Shown here one piece after another: positions 1 through 11,029 of a DNA stretch of 64,000 bases. Numbering within the stretch: position 1 is the first letter of the stretch; every line of letters begins with the position of its first letter. The DNA is from Eucalyptus grandis (Eukaryota; Streptophyta; Magnoliopsida; Myrtales; Myrtaceae): the NCBI RefSeq assembly GCF_016545825.1, contig NC_052614.1, forward strand, positions 38,782,072 to 38,846,071. The letters run 5' to 3'. The translations under genes and the position numbers were made by a program. The notes under the pieces were generated by a model. The model searched no databases and was not told the origin of the DNA. It saw only the letters and a list, made by a program, of their open reading frames with translations.

Positions 1-652
1 ACATTACTGCCAAAGTTTTCGTAGATTGTGCTTGTTAAGCTGTAATTCAGCGTTGGGGTTGAGTATTTGAGATGATTGTGTAGGCCGTGCTCGCTAAGCT
101 GTAATTCAACGTTGGGATTGAGTAATTGAGATGTAATCGACTGAGTGGATTGATCAATGATTCGATTTGAATTCTTGATTGATGTGATGATGTGATTCGA
201 TGATTGTTTATTGAATTGACTTGTAGGAAGGAACTGAGGCCAAGGTAAGCTCTCTGACTCGTGAGTATGCTTAGGCAGCCCATTGGGCGTATTTTCTTCC
301 TAATAAGGGTTTAGGGGGTGGACTTGTTGAGGCATTGTCTCATTGGATATTGTATAACCATTTTCAAGTCCGTAGATGTTGGTCATGGAAGACCGAAGCC
401 CCGGAGTCTGTGGAGGTGGAGTTTGAAGGTTCGGCTATGTGTCCCACTAGTATGTCGTAGGATAGTTCTCTTTTGAGAGCCGGTCTTTTGTAGGCTTTTG
501 ACCAGTCTCGTTTTGTACCTAAACCCCGTCATTTATAAGAGTGTGCTTTTATGAAATGTTGTCCTACTTTCCTATCCCATGCAGTTTGTTGTCAAGGGTT
601 TTTGTTTCACTTCCGCATGTGCTTAAAATGAAAGGGTCGGCGACTTGTCCTA
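1..652 (+). mobile_element. Tekay-like LTR fragment, plus orientation (3' part)
   Basis: Non-coding LTR debris. The stretch around 220-310 (splice-like GTAGGAAGGAAC and the following AAGGTAAG) and the end around 590-650 recur in the plus-strand fragment at 11030-12206. They recur in reverse complement inside the two LTRs of the minus-strand element at 688-11029. It therefore belongs to the same family but lies in the opposite orientation. Its 5' part is outside the window, and its last ~50 bases are replaced at the junction with the inverted element. No gene is seen. Confidence 0.7.
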
Positions 653-738
653 GGACACGCACCCATCTCTCACTTGGTCGAGATGTGTGTGAACCTCTCC
701 CCGATCCTCGGACACGCACCCATCTCTCACTTGGTCGA
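653..738. repeat. 29-bp direct repeat at an inverted LTR junction
   Basis: A 29-base string starting GGACACGCACCCATC occurs at 653-681 and again at 710-738. The plus-oriented LTR end changes into the minus-oriented LTR here, next to the palindrome TCCTAGGA. The arrangement suggests a rearrangement between inverted LTR ends rather than a clean insertion, because no 5-bp target duplication can be matched with the other side (bases 11030-11034). Confidence 0.65.
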
Positions 739-3718
739 TTAATACTGATGTCCCAGGATGCATCACCGATCCATTCATTTTAATACGCATTCGAAAGCAT
801 ATAATTAATCCACATACAATAAAACAATGAGATATGAAAGTATGACAAAATTTTCTCAAAATACATTTTTATAAACACACAAGTCTATACACAAAGGTTT
901 ACAAAAGGAATCGGCTCCGTACAAAAGAGAATTATCCTACGACTAACTAGCCGGACATGGTCATCGATTCTCCGGGCTTCACCTCATGAACTTCGGGGCT
1001 CCTGGTCCTTTACCAACACCATCTCCGGACTTGAAAATGGCTATACAATAACCAATGAGAAAATGTCTCAGCGAGTTCTACCCTCCTAAGACTCGATTAG
1101 GAAGCAAATACGCCCTAAGAGCTGCCTAAGCATAATCACAAGTCAGAAGACTTACCTTTGCCTCCGTTCCTTTTTGCAAGTCAGTACAATTGACATTTTC
1201 AACCAATCATTTCAACACATCAAGAGAGATTGATTCATCGATCAATTGACTCGGTCGATTACATGTCAGCAAGACCATTCCCCAGTCATCTCAATCAATA
1301 CTATTTACAAAGTTCGACCACCTTGCGGACAGCTTACTCTAAACCGATAATAGATAGTATAACCCACTAGAAGCTGCATCAAATATTGAGAAAATATACT
1401 ATATATATGCTCGCCAGAAGCTCCCTCAATATTGATATAGTATATTATATATGCTCACCATTGGCTGCTAGAGATACTTTCATAGTATACTGATAATAAT
1501 CATGCTCGCCAGAAGCTGCCAGCTACACTCTCATAGTATGCTAAAAATAATAATGCTCACTAGAAGCTGCCAGTCGTACTCTCATAATATGCCGAAAATA
1601 ATAATATATGATCGCTAGAAGCTACCAGTCATACTTTCATAGTATGCTGAAAAAATAATAATATATGCTCGCCGAAGGCGCAGTCATACTTTCATAGTAT
1701 GTTGAAAGTTATCATTTAATCAAATCACCATTTTATCATTCTTGATAAAAATATTCGTGTGGGTACATTGTTGGCTTTAGCCAAAATATAATATTTTTAT
1801 CTTTAAAAATCCCACTAATTTTCCACAGTCCAAAACATATTTTTGGCTACGTAAACCAACGCCCTGTGATTTTCCAATTAATTACTGAAAATAAATCAAT
1901 TTAGGAATAAATTCCCAAATTTACAAATAAATCACAATCAGCACAAATTAAAGCTCAATTAAATAAACAGATTACACCACTGCAATCGAGCATAAAATTC
2001 CGGTCATCGGCTATTCCGATCTAATTTTCGGAAATTAATTAATTAATTAATTACGAAAATTATTTAATAATTCTCGAAAATGTGACTTAGGCCCGAAAAG
2101 CCTAAGTAAAATCCAAGACAAGCCCCGAAAATTTCCGAACTACTCTAGATAAATTCTAGAGCTTGTCTAGGCCTTAACTACACTATTCTAACCACCTAAC
2201 ATGTATCGATAATTAACTAATTTACTAAATCATTCTAATTATCCACTAAACCAAGCTTAGTCTAAACTAAACAACCCTTAAATTGGCCCGCAAAGCTCAC
2301 AGGGGTGCTGGTTTTTCCCCCACTGAAGGCGGCTTGAGTGGCTAATTTCGCGGAGAGAAGAAAGGGCCGAACTTGTGGCCTCAAGCGGGTTGCTTCGGTG
2401 AAACCAATTTGCGGAGTTGTCCAACGGAGAGAGATGGAGATGGGCGACAGCAGCTTCATTGATGCAGAGCAGCCGGCGTGGAAATGAGAAGGGCTTTAGA
2501 GGGGATGAAAAACGCAAGCAAAGAGAGAGATTGAATGGAATGAATGTGTCGGCCAAAAGCATAAAAGGGAGTAGATAAGAATAAGAAAAGTCAAAGAAGA
2601 ATGGCTAAGGGAGACCAAGGCAAAGAGAAAAGGTGACGTCGGCGTGGGGGGAAAGATCCGAGAGAGAGAGAGAGAGAGAGAGAGAAGGGAAAAATGGGCA
2701 AATGTGCGCAGGGGGGAAAAGAGAAATAGAAAGGAAATTAAAAGGAATTTCCTAAAACCGAAAATTCTTGGTCCCACTTGCTCTTGTTTAGTCCAATTTG
2801 ATCTCCAAAAATCCCCATGCTAAAGCACTTGATCCTCACTTGCTTTCTTGCATCCAATTTCCCTCGAACAACAAATCTCGGGCAACAAAAAAGACAATTT
2901 CCTTCAATTCCGAATTCTATTTCATTTTTCTCGGAATCTGATTTTTTGAACAAATTTCTCCGATTGAGGTCCAATTTGAATGCGGAAAAAGCCCAAACGA
3001 CTTCCATTCGCCAAGTAACTTACACCGGAGGCCAAAAATCCCATCTATTTGGCCAATCCAAATTTCCATTCATTTCTGAATTGTCCGAAATGATTTTCTG
3101 TAAAAATGCCGAACTCACCGAAAAATCCTTGAAAGATGAGTCGACATTCCTAAAATGACCTGTGACATGACAAGACTTTCAATTTTTGAAATCAGGTTCA
3201 AATTCGCTGTTAATTTCAATTAGACGTGATTTTAGCATGACCTAACCGACTGGATAGCTTTCAGAAATTTTTAGTGCAAATGACATGTGGTCGATTTTCT
3301 TCGAGCCACAATGAACCTCTTCGACACATTGGCGACTCTTGGTTGTCGTGAAAATCTCGAGATTTCAAATACGGACATGGGGTACCAAAACGATAGAAAA
3401 ATCAATCTATTGCCAATCGACGAGAATTTTGCAATTTAGTGGAATCACTCACATTTAACCACATATCTCAGTCAAACCGACCTATCTCTGATTTTTAATC
3501 GATCTTACTATGTTGTAATGATCTAGGCAGATGAACACAGTCGAGTAGTCGATTCTCGGTCGAATCCTCAAGTCTATTGCATTAAATTCTCTTAATGACT
3601 TCCCCAGATAGTCTAGTTATGTCAAGACTAATCAGTTATGAGAATAACACTAATGGCGCGTCGATAGAATGCCCAATTAATTTAATTTAAAACAGGATTG
3701 AAAATTCATGATGTCACA
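688..3718 (-). repeat. 3' LTR of the Tekay-like element
   Basis: Pairs with 8118-11029. The inner border is sharp: the minus strand reads TGTGACATCATG directly after the polypurine tract. The outer border (about 688) is blurred by the 29-bp repeat junction. It contains ~172 bp (1047-1218) missing from the other LTR and lacks ~139 bp present there (9477-9615). It also holds a (GA)n run near 2657-2682 and six hairpin units at 1400-1710. Open frames here (for example 2262-2777 minus, 2817-3158 plus) are not genes. Confidence 0.8.
1400..1710. repeat. Tandem array of six ~52-bp hairpin units in the 3' LTR
   Basis: Units begin near 1409, 1450, 1503, 1554, 1610 and 1667 with GCTCGCCAGAAGCT or close variants. 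Most contain a short inverted repeat, CATACTYTCATAGTATG, in which CATACT pairs with AGTATG. The matching array in the 5' LTR (8660-8912) has five units, so one unit was gained or lost since insertion. The function is unknown. Confidence 0.75.
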
Positions 3719-3732
3719 ACTCTTCCCCTCTT
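3719..3732 (-). promoter_or_regulatory. Polypurine tract of the Tekay-like element
   Basis: The minus strand reads AAGAGGGGAAGAGT immediately before the LTR start TGTGACATC. This is the usual position and composition of the plus-strand priming site of an LTR retrotransposon. It fixes the inner edge of the 3' LTR. Confidence 0.8.
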
Positions 3733-3802
3733 ATAAAAAATTTTGTCTTCGAAATTTAAACCTTACAATACTTAAGCAAAAAGGTGGGGGTACAAACGTG
3801 CA

Positions 3803-5087
3803 TCAACTCTCCGGTCTCCCAGGTTGCTCCTTCAGTAATTGCCAGACCACTTTGACCATCAAGATGGTCTTTGTACGCAGTATTTGCTCTTTTCTATCCA
3901 CAATCTGAACCGGGCTTTCAACGTATGACACATGGTCATCCACGTCCAATTCCTCGAAATTGAGTACGTGGATCGGGTCAGGCTCATACTTCCTCAACAT
4001 CGACATGTGAAAGATGTCGTTCACTTGCGCCAGTCTTGGCGGCAACGCAAGACGATACGTTAGGATCCCGATTCTCTCAAGAATCTCAAACGGACCTACA
4101 TACCTCGGACTCAGTTTTCCTTTTTTTCCAACTTGGAATTCCAAAAGCCTTCGATGCTTATCTGCATAGCTTCTCTGACGACTCTAAGCGGTCTTTAATC
4201 TGCCTTTGATAATTGCCATGGCATCTACTGACTGCTGAACCAACTCAGGGCTTATAATATTCCTTTCCCCAACTGCATCCCAACACGTTGGTGTTCTGCA
4301 CGATCTGCCATACAATGCTTCAAAAGGAGCCATCTGAATGCTCCGTTGATAACTATTGTTATAGGTGAATTCCACGAGATGAAGCTGTTCCTCCCAACTT
4401 CCTTTGAAGTCTAGTACACAAGCTCGCAGCATCACCTCAAGGGTTTGAATTGTCCTCTCAGACTGGCCATCCATTTGAGGATGATATGCCGTACTATACC
4501 GTAGCTTTGTACCTAGAGCACTTTGCAAGCTCTTCCAAAAAAACAACTGCGAATCTCGAGTCTTGATTTGAAGTTATCGTAACCGACACTCCATGCAGTC
4601 GAACTATCTGGCGCACGTACAATTTAGCGTGCCTATCCAAACTAAGGTTCTTTCGTACTGCAATAAAGTGAGTCGACTTTGTCAACCTGTCGACTACTAC
4701 CCAAATAGAATCATTTCCTCTCTGACTCCTCGGTAATCTGGTCATGAAATCCATCATGACGTGCTCTCACTTCCACTCTAGTAACTTGAGAGGTTGCAGA
4801 AGTCCTCCCGGCTTACAATGTTGTACTTTGACCTGCTAACACGTCAGACACTTGACGACATGTTTGGCAATATCTGCTTTCATACCAGACCACTAATAGT
4901 GTTGGCGCAAATTTTGATACATCCTTATATTGCCAGGATGAATGCTGTAACTGCTACGATGAGCTTCTGATAAAATATCCTCTCTAAGCTTCACATCGTC
5001 AGGTACAACCAATCGTCCTCGGAGCTTCAGTGTTCCGTCCTCAGAAATTTGAAAGTCAGTTTTGCTCTTATCAGTGTCCTCTTGCAA
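3803..5087 (-). pseudogene. Integrase and C-terminal tail of Ty3/gypsy pol
   Basis: Broken into frames at 4893-5087, 4494-4757, 4184-4546 and 3803-4144. In order: the zinc-binding start (HPGNIRMYQNLRQHY, then a CLTC pair after a frame break); the catalytic core with Asp in IWVVVDRLTKSTHF, the second Asp in SNQDSRF, and Glu in [12 protein letters not shown]; then the GPFEILERIG and RLALPP tail typical of plant gypsy integrases; then DRKEQILRTKT and KVVW. After KVVW a frameshift leads to TEGATWETGEL, which looks like a chromodomain remnant. The D, D and E positions survive, but stops and frameshifts separate the parts. The integrase would insert the cDNA copy into chromatin. Now non-functional. 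Confidence 0.85.
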
Positions 5088-5093
5088 AATTTT

Positions 5094-5579
5094 CTAAACG
5101 TTAGGGTATGTCGGCTGAAGCAGGTTAATCTTGATTTGCACATCAGTCTCAATTATGAGGGTGGCCATAAGATGAGAAAGGTGGCCTACATTAAATTTGA
5201 AAATTGAATCTTGAGCTCGCTCTAGTAGATTCCACTCCTTAACCAACATATGAGCGACTGAAGACTTTCGGCTCAAAGCGTCGGCGACCTTATTCGCCTT
5301 TCCTGGGTGATATAGAATATCACAATCATAATCTTTCAAAAGTTCTATCTATCAACATTGTCTCATATTCAACTCCTTTTGAGAGAATATGCACTTGAGA
5401 CTCTGATGGTCCATAAAGATTTGGAATCTTTTTCCACATAAATAATGTCTCCAAATCTTCAATGCAAATATGATTGCTACGAGTTCTAAGTCATGCGTCG
5501 GGTAGTTTAGTTCATGAGGTCTCAATATGTGGGAAGCGTGTGCAACAACCCTACCATGTTGCATTACCATGCAACCCAA
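5094..5579 (-). pseudogene. RNase H domain of Ty3/gypsy pol
   Basis: Frames 5352-5579 and 5094-5339. They contain [18 protein letters not shown], the Glu-bearing stretch [24 protein letters not shown] (Asp), and after a frame break YHPGKANKVADALSRK (Asp). The first Asp (YSDASF) is at the end of the preceding RT frame, around 5583-5600. Together these are the RNase H acidic residues that remove RNA from the RNA/DNA hybrid. A stop separates YSDASF from GCMV, and another lies near 5340-5351, so it is not translatable as one domain. Confidence 0.85.
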
Positions 5580-5582
5580 TCC

Positions 5583-6470
5583 TCAGAACGACGCATCACT
5601 ATAGATCTCGTACCCTCTAGGACCAAATGGAATTGTCAGCATAGGTGCGGTAGTTAGCTTTTGCTTCAACTCTTGGAAACTACACTTGCACTTGTCTGTC
5701 CATACAAACTTATCTTCTTTCTTCAGAAGCCTAGTCAATGGCAACGCTAAAACTGAAAATCCTTCTATGAACCATCTGTAGTATCCGGCCAAACCCAGAA
5801 AACTTCTGCTCTCTGTCACGGTGGTCGATCTCGGCCAGTTAATCACTACTTCAATCTTGGACAGGTCCACAGAGATTCCTTCTCTTGAAGTCAACTGGCT
5901 TAAAAATGCAACATGAGTCAGCCAAAACTCGCATTTGCTAAACTTAGCATACAGTTGATGAGTTCTTAAGGTCTGGAGCACTAATCTCAAGTGACTCTCG
6001 TCCTTTTCAGCACTCCTCGAATACAATAGAATATTATCAATGAACATGATCACGAATTGATCCAAGTATTCCTTGAACACTCGGTCCATCAAATCCATGA
6101 AAGTAGCTGGGGCATTCGTCAACCCAAATGGCATCACAGTGAACTCGTAATAAGCATACCGAGTATGAAATGCTGACTTTGGAATGTCTTCTTTCCTGAT
6201 CCTCAATTGATGATATCCCGTCCTCAAGTTGATTTTCGAAAATATCGACACTCTTGTAATTGGTCACACAATTCGTTGATCTTCAGTCATGAACACTTAT
6301 TCTTGATCATCACCTAATTGAGTTGACGATAGTCGATGCAAAATTACAACGAACCATCTTTCTCCTTCACCAACAAAAATGGCATTCTCCAAAGTGATGC
6401 ATTGGTATGTACAAATCTCTTATTCAGTAATTCTCGCATTTGCATCATCATTCCTTTTAACTCAGACCAC
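5583..6470 (-). pseudogene. Reverse transcriptase of Ty3/gypsy pol, catalytic Asp lost
   Basis: The long frame 5583-6251 (222 codons) begins inside [63 protein letters not shown]. The upstream RT part lies at about 6270-6470 in broken frames (KEKDGSL, CIDYRQLN). In active Ty3 RTs these motifs read KIDLR and FIDDI. Here residue 8 (codon 6228-6230) and residue 73 (codon 6033-6035) are Asn, both explained by a single G-to-A change on the coding strand, and the former sits at a lost CpG. Two of the three metal-binding Asp residues are therefore gone, which makes RT inactive whatever the state of the reading frame. Weak pre-RT similarity continues to about 6600. Confidence 0.9.
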
Positions 6471-6499
6471 GTAAGAAGCCTTAGAGGGTGGCTTTGTCT

Positions 6500-7160
6500 C
6501 AAATGCTAATTCATTCACAAATTCTATCTCTCTGGCGACAGGCCTGGTAATTCTCTTGGAACCATCTCAGGAATTTTCTTTACCATGGCCACCTTCTTCA
6601 CATTCAATTTCTCAACTAACACATCCATTACAGTTGCCAAATAAATCTTGGCAACCTACATTCAGTACCCGATTGTCTTAAGTGACGAAATAAAAAGGGA
6701 TCGAGGATCCTCCTTGACTTATGATAAATGCAAAACCTTCACTTGCTAATGGATCAGACGGTAATATGATACTACCATAATTCATTACAACAAAAGCTTC
6801 TCGAGCCATCCTTTTATACCTAACATTAAGGTCATACATAAGCAACTAGTCAAGTACAACTATAGTCAAAGGTTCTTCGTTTTACAGCTTTATTACAACG
6901 ACAGGAATTCTACAACCTTCATTCACCATCTTGTTGCGTTACTCTAATAAAAACACCTCAAAAACACTCTTCCCCTTATCGATGCAAGGTTGGTCCATTC
7001 ATGTTTTAGCCATCTTAGTGGCGTTCTACCAGCAGTGGTTGCACTCATGTTCTCCTAGATCTACGCGGGCAGTTCCTCGCTTGATGGCCATGCTGGTCAC
7101 ATTCGTAGCACACTTCCGTTATACTCGGACACTGGCTGACTCATGCTTTCCCCCACAAAT
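6500..7160 (-). pseudogene. Degenerate gag-pol linker with a second NC zinc knuckle
   Basis: At 7069-7110 the minus strand encodes CYECDQHGHQARNC followed by PRRSRR. This is a complete CX2CX4HX4C knuckle in frames broken by stops. It is preceded by remnants of a second Cys/His cluster (ICGGKHES). The first knuckle lies exactly 260 bases upstream (7329-7370) and is followed by PRRQEK. The region after it should hold the aspartic protease, but no DSG/DTG motif is visible. Around 6500-6620 remnants of the pre-RT segment can be read (KKIPEMVPRELPG, a frame break, then a stop-interrupted stretch). Confidence 0.6.
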
Positions 7161-7445
7161 TTAACACACCTTCAATGAGTACTCTGACTCCTGTTGAGTG
7201 ATAGCATGCACCCTTCCTTGCACTGGAGGCCCAATCCAAGTATCCCACTGAACGTCTTGCAACGCGTTCCCTATGTTCTGTTCTATTGGTAGCGGCGGCA
7301 ACTGTTGAGGTTTCTCCTGTCTTCTGGGGCAGTTCCTGGCTATGTGACCTGGCTGGCCACACCCAAAACAAGTACCCAGCCTATAATGGCACAAGGCTAC
7401 TCCGTGTCGTCTTCCACATAAGCGACACACTCCATTCCGACTCAA
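7161..7445 (-). pseudogene. Gag nucleocapsid zinc-knuckle segment
   Basis: 94 codons. Residues 8-18 form a Cys/His cluster (CRLCGRRHGVA) and 27-40 the classic knuckle CFGCGQPGHIARNC followed by PRRQEK, then a Gln/Pro-rich linker ending VHAITQQESEY. This is the RNA-binding end of a plant gypsy Gag. The frame ends at a stop before any protease. Its duplicate-like partner lies at 7069-7110. Confidence 0.85.
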
Positions 7446-7705
7446 TTTTAACTTTCCAATCCTACTTTTCTAGTTAGGTGTAGTGGAATAACCTTCTTCT
7501 GACATTGGTTTCTTCCCCAGTCGATTGTCATCTCTGCTGGAATTGAATCCTGACTCGAATGCGGCGGCTTGTTCCCTGATCACAACTCCAGGTTGAACCT
7601 CAGCAGGTGCGGCAACAATAGCGGTTACGGCACTGGTGACGGTATGAACAACGGCAACATCGGCAGCTCGATCTTGAGCTTGCTAACCCAACAAAATTCC
7701 AAAGT

Positions 7706-7918
7706 TCATAGCGCCTGAATGGTCTCGTCAAACCTAGGATTGCTTGGTGCTGCTACACTAGTACAGGCCTGTGGCGATACTCCTTCACTCGCGCTGGCCT
7801 GAGCAGATGCTCTACCATCATTACGACCTCCTCGAGCACTGACCCATGTCGGCATTCCACCCCGAGCAATAGGTTTGATGGTACGCCTTCTAGGAGTCAT
7901 TTGCTCTTGATCACTCAT
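7706..7918 (-). pseudogene. Gag N-terminal remnant
   Basis: A 70-codon frame beginning MSDQEQMTPRRRTI, rich in Ala, Ser and Arg, located 170 bases after the PBS. That is where Gag of such elements starts. It ends FDETIQAL and then a stop. Between here and the zinc knuckle only ~260 bases remain (broken frames with AAAFESGFNSSRDDNR). The ~200-residue capsid domain is therefore deleted. Confidence 0.6.
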
Positions 7919-8086
7919 GCTACATGATCTTTATAGAAACCTGTTTCTAATTTCAATATTAGATTAGAATTTGAGTGACCCACAACAAACAAGCTACCAA
8001 TCAGTTATCAGCCACATGCATTAACATGAAATAAATGTCATTCGTACTAACTATCCCATGACTCATCGCACCTTATTGCTCCAACT

Positions 8087-8106
8087 ATCAACCCGCTTTG
8101 ATACCA
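8087..8106 (-). promoter_or_regulatory. Primer-binding site, initiator Met tRNA
   Basis: The minus strand reads TGGTATCAAAGCGGGTTGAT, close to the 3'-end complement of plant initiator Met tRNA (TGGTATCAGAGC...). It lies 11 bases inside the 5' LTR end at 8118. It primes minus-strand cDNA synthesis and confirms element orientation. Confidence 0.8.
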
Positions 8107-8117
8107 CTAAACGGGGA

Positions 8118-9988
8118 TGTCATGCCCCAATCCTTGGGCATGCACACATCCCTCACCTAGTTGATTCATAGCGATGTCTCAGGACGCATTGTCGACCCAT
8201 TCATTTTAATACGCATGCGGAAGCATATAATTAATGCCCAGACAATAAAATAATGAGATAGGAAAGTATAACAGATTTTTCTCAAAATACCTTTTTATAA
8301 ACACACAAGTCTATATACAAAGGTTTACAAATGGAATCGGCTCCCTACAAAAGAGAATTGTCCTACGACTAGCTAGCCGGACATGGTCACCAATTCTTCG
8401 GGCTTCACCTCATGAACTCCAGGGCTCTTGGTCCTTTACCAACACCATCTACAGACTTGAAAATGGTTATACATCAAGAGAGATCGATTCATCGATCAAT
8501 CAACTTGGTCGATTACATGTCAGCAAGACCATTCCCCGGCCATCTCAATCAATACTATCCATATAGTCTGACCACCTTGCGGATAGCTTACTCTAAGCTA
8601 ATAATAGATAGTATAACCCACCAAAAGCTGCCTCAAATATTGAGATAATATACTATATATATGCTCGCTAGAAGCTCCCTCAATACTGATATAGTATATT
8701 ATATATGCTCACCATAGGCTGCTAGATATACTTTCATAGTAAACTGATAATAATCATGCTCATCAGAAGCTGCCAGCCATACTCTCATAGTATGCTAAAA
8801 ATAATAATGCTCACCAGAAGCTGCCAACCATACTCTTATAGTATGCTGAAAATAATAATATATGCTCACCAGAAGCTACTAGTCATACTTTCATAGTATG
8901 CTGAAAATTATCATTTAATCAAATCATCATTTTTATCATTCTCGGTAAAAATATTCGTGTGTGGGCACACGGTTGGCTTTAGCCAAAATATATTATTTTC
9001 ACCTTTGAAAATCTCACTAATTTTCCACAGTCCAAAACATATTTTTGGCACTGTAAACCAACACCCAATGATTTTCCAATTAATTACTGAAAATAAATCA
9101 ATTTAGGAATAAATTCCCAAATTTACAAATCAATCACAATCAGCACAAATTAAAGCTCAATTAAATAAACAGATTACACCACTGCAATCGGCATAAAATT
9201 TCGGACACCGGCTATTCCTGTCTAATTTCTGGAAAATAAATAATTACGGAAATTATTTAATAATTCCCGAAAATGCGACTTAAGCCCAAAAAAGTCTAAA
9301 TAAAATCCGAGACGAGCCCGGAAAATTTCCAAACTACTCTAGATAAATTATAGAGCTTGTCTAGGCCCTAACTACACTACTCTAACCACCTAACATGCAT
9401 CGATAATTAACTAATTTACTAAACCATTCTAATTATCCACTAAACCAAGCTTAGTCTAAACTAAATAACTCTTAAACGTCATTAGCTTACTAAGCGAGGA
9501 TTAGTGAGTTAAACTCACTTGATTAACGATCCACTCGAATCAAAATGACAGGGACTCGACAAGGAACAAAAAGCTCCAAAGCGGCGACACCAACGGGGCA
9601 CGAATTGGGCTCGAAAATTGGCCCACAAAGCTCACGGGGTGTTGGTTTTTCCCCTACTGAAGGCGGCTTGAGTGGCTGATTTCACGGAGAGAAGAAATGA
9701 CCAAACTTGCGGCTTCAAGCGGGCTGCTTCGGTGAAACCAATTTGTGGAGCTGTCCAACGGAGGGAGACGGAGATAGGTGGCAGCAGCTTCGTTGATGCG
9801 GAGCGGCTAGCATGGAAATGAGAAGGGCTTCGAAGGGGATGAAAAATGCAAGCGAGAGAGAGATTGAAGGGGATGAATGTGTTGGCCAAAAGTAGAAAAG
9901 GGAGGAGATAAGTATAAGAAAAGTCAAAGAAGAATGGCTAAGGGAGACCAAGGCAAAGAGAAAAGGGGACGTCGGCGTGGGGGAAAGA

Positions 9989-10026
<38 letters not shown>

Positions 10027-11029
10027 GGGAAACGTGTGCGGGGAAAGAAAAATAGAAAGGAAATTATAAGGAATTTCCTAAAACCGAAAATTCTTGGTTT
10101 CACTTGCTCTTGTTTAGTCCAATTTGATCCCCAAAAATCCCCATACTAAAGCACTTGATCCTCACTTGCTTTCTTGCATCCAATTTCCCTCGAACAAACA
10201 AAAACGATTATTTCCTTCAATTCCGAATTCTATTTCATTTTTCTCGGATTCTGATTTTCTGAACAAACTTCTCCGATTGAGGCCCAATTTGAATGCGGAA
10301 AAAGCCCAAACGACTTCCATTCGCCAAGTAACTTACACCGGAGGCCAAAAATCCCTTCTTTTTGGCCAATCCAATTTCCGTTCATTTTCCGAATCGTTCG
10401 AAATGATTTTCCGTAAAAATGCCAAACTCACCAAAAAATCCTTGAAAGATGAGTCGACATTCCTAAAATGACTGTGACATGACAGGACTTTCAATTTCTA
10501 AAATCGGGTTCAAATTCGCAATTAATTTCAATCAGATGCGATTTTAGCATGACCTAATCTATTGGGTAGCTTTTAGAAATTTTTAGTGCAAATGACCCGT
10601 GGTCGATTTTCTTTGAGCCACAATGAACCTCTTCTACACATTGGCGACTCTCGATTGTCGTGAAAATCTCGAGATTTCAAATACGGACATAGGGTACAAA
10701 AATGATAGAAAAATCAATTTAGTGCTGATCGTTGAGAATTTTGCAATTTAGTGGAATCACTCACGTTTAAACACATATTTTAGTCGAACCGACGTATCTC
10801 TGATTTTTAATCGATCCTATTGTGTCGTAATGATCTCGGCAGATGAACACGGTCGAGCAGTTGATTTCTGGTTGAATCCTCAAGTCTATTGCATTAAAAT
10901 TTCTTAATGTCTTACCTAGATAGTCTAGTTATCTCAAGAGTGTTAGCTCTGAGAATAGCACTAGAGGTGCGTCAATGAAATGTCTGATTAATTTAATTGA
11001 AAACAAGATTGAAAATCCAGGATGTCACA
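8118..11029 (-). repeat. 5' LTR of the Tekay-like element
   Basis: 2912 bp bounded by TG...CA (plus strand TGTCATGCCCC at 8118; minus strand TGTGACATCC starting at 11029). It is the partner of 688-3718. It contains a five-unit hairpin array at 8660-8912 and a (GA)n run near 9992-10020. Bases 9477-9615 are absent from the 3' LTR, and it lacks the ~172-bp block of that LTR. Open frames inside (for example 9877-10149 plus) are not genes. Confidence 0.85.
8660..8912. repeat. Five-unit hairpin array in the 5' LTR
   Basis: Units start near 8661, 8707, 8758, 8809 and 8864 with GCTCACCAGAAGCT-like heads and CATACTYTCATAGTATG-like inverted repeats. One unit fewer than in the 3' LTR. Confidence 0.75.

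Larger units (their letters stand above)
688..11029 (-). mobile_element. Ty3/gypsy retrotransposon, Tekay/Del-like, degenerate
   Basis: About 10.3 kb on the minus strand: 5' LTR 8118-11029, PBS about 8087-8106, gag remnants 7161-7918, pol 3803-6470, polypurine tract 3719-3732, 3' LTR about 688-3718. The order NC, RT, RNase H, integrase, then a chromodomain-like tail (KVVW followed, after a frameshift, by TEGATWETGEL) together with ~3-kb LTRs fits the Tekay/Del chromovirus lineage. The capsid domain of Gag and a recognisable protease (DSGA-type) are missing. Both RT catalytic Asp positions checked are Asn, so it cannot move by itself. The two LTRs differ by indels of ~172 and ~139 bp and many substitutions, so the insertion is old. 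Lineage is inferred from motifs only. Confidence 0.85.

Noticed and set aside
1400..1710. CRISPR-like repeat array
   Set aside because: Units are contiguous diverged tandem repeats without unique spacers, and lie inside a plant LTR.
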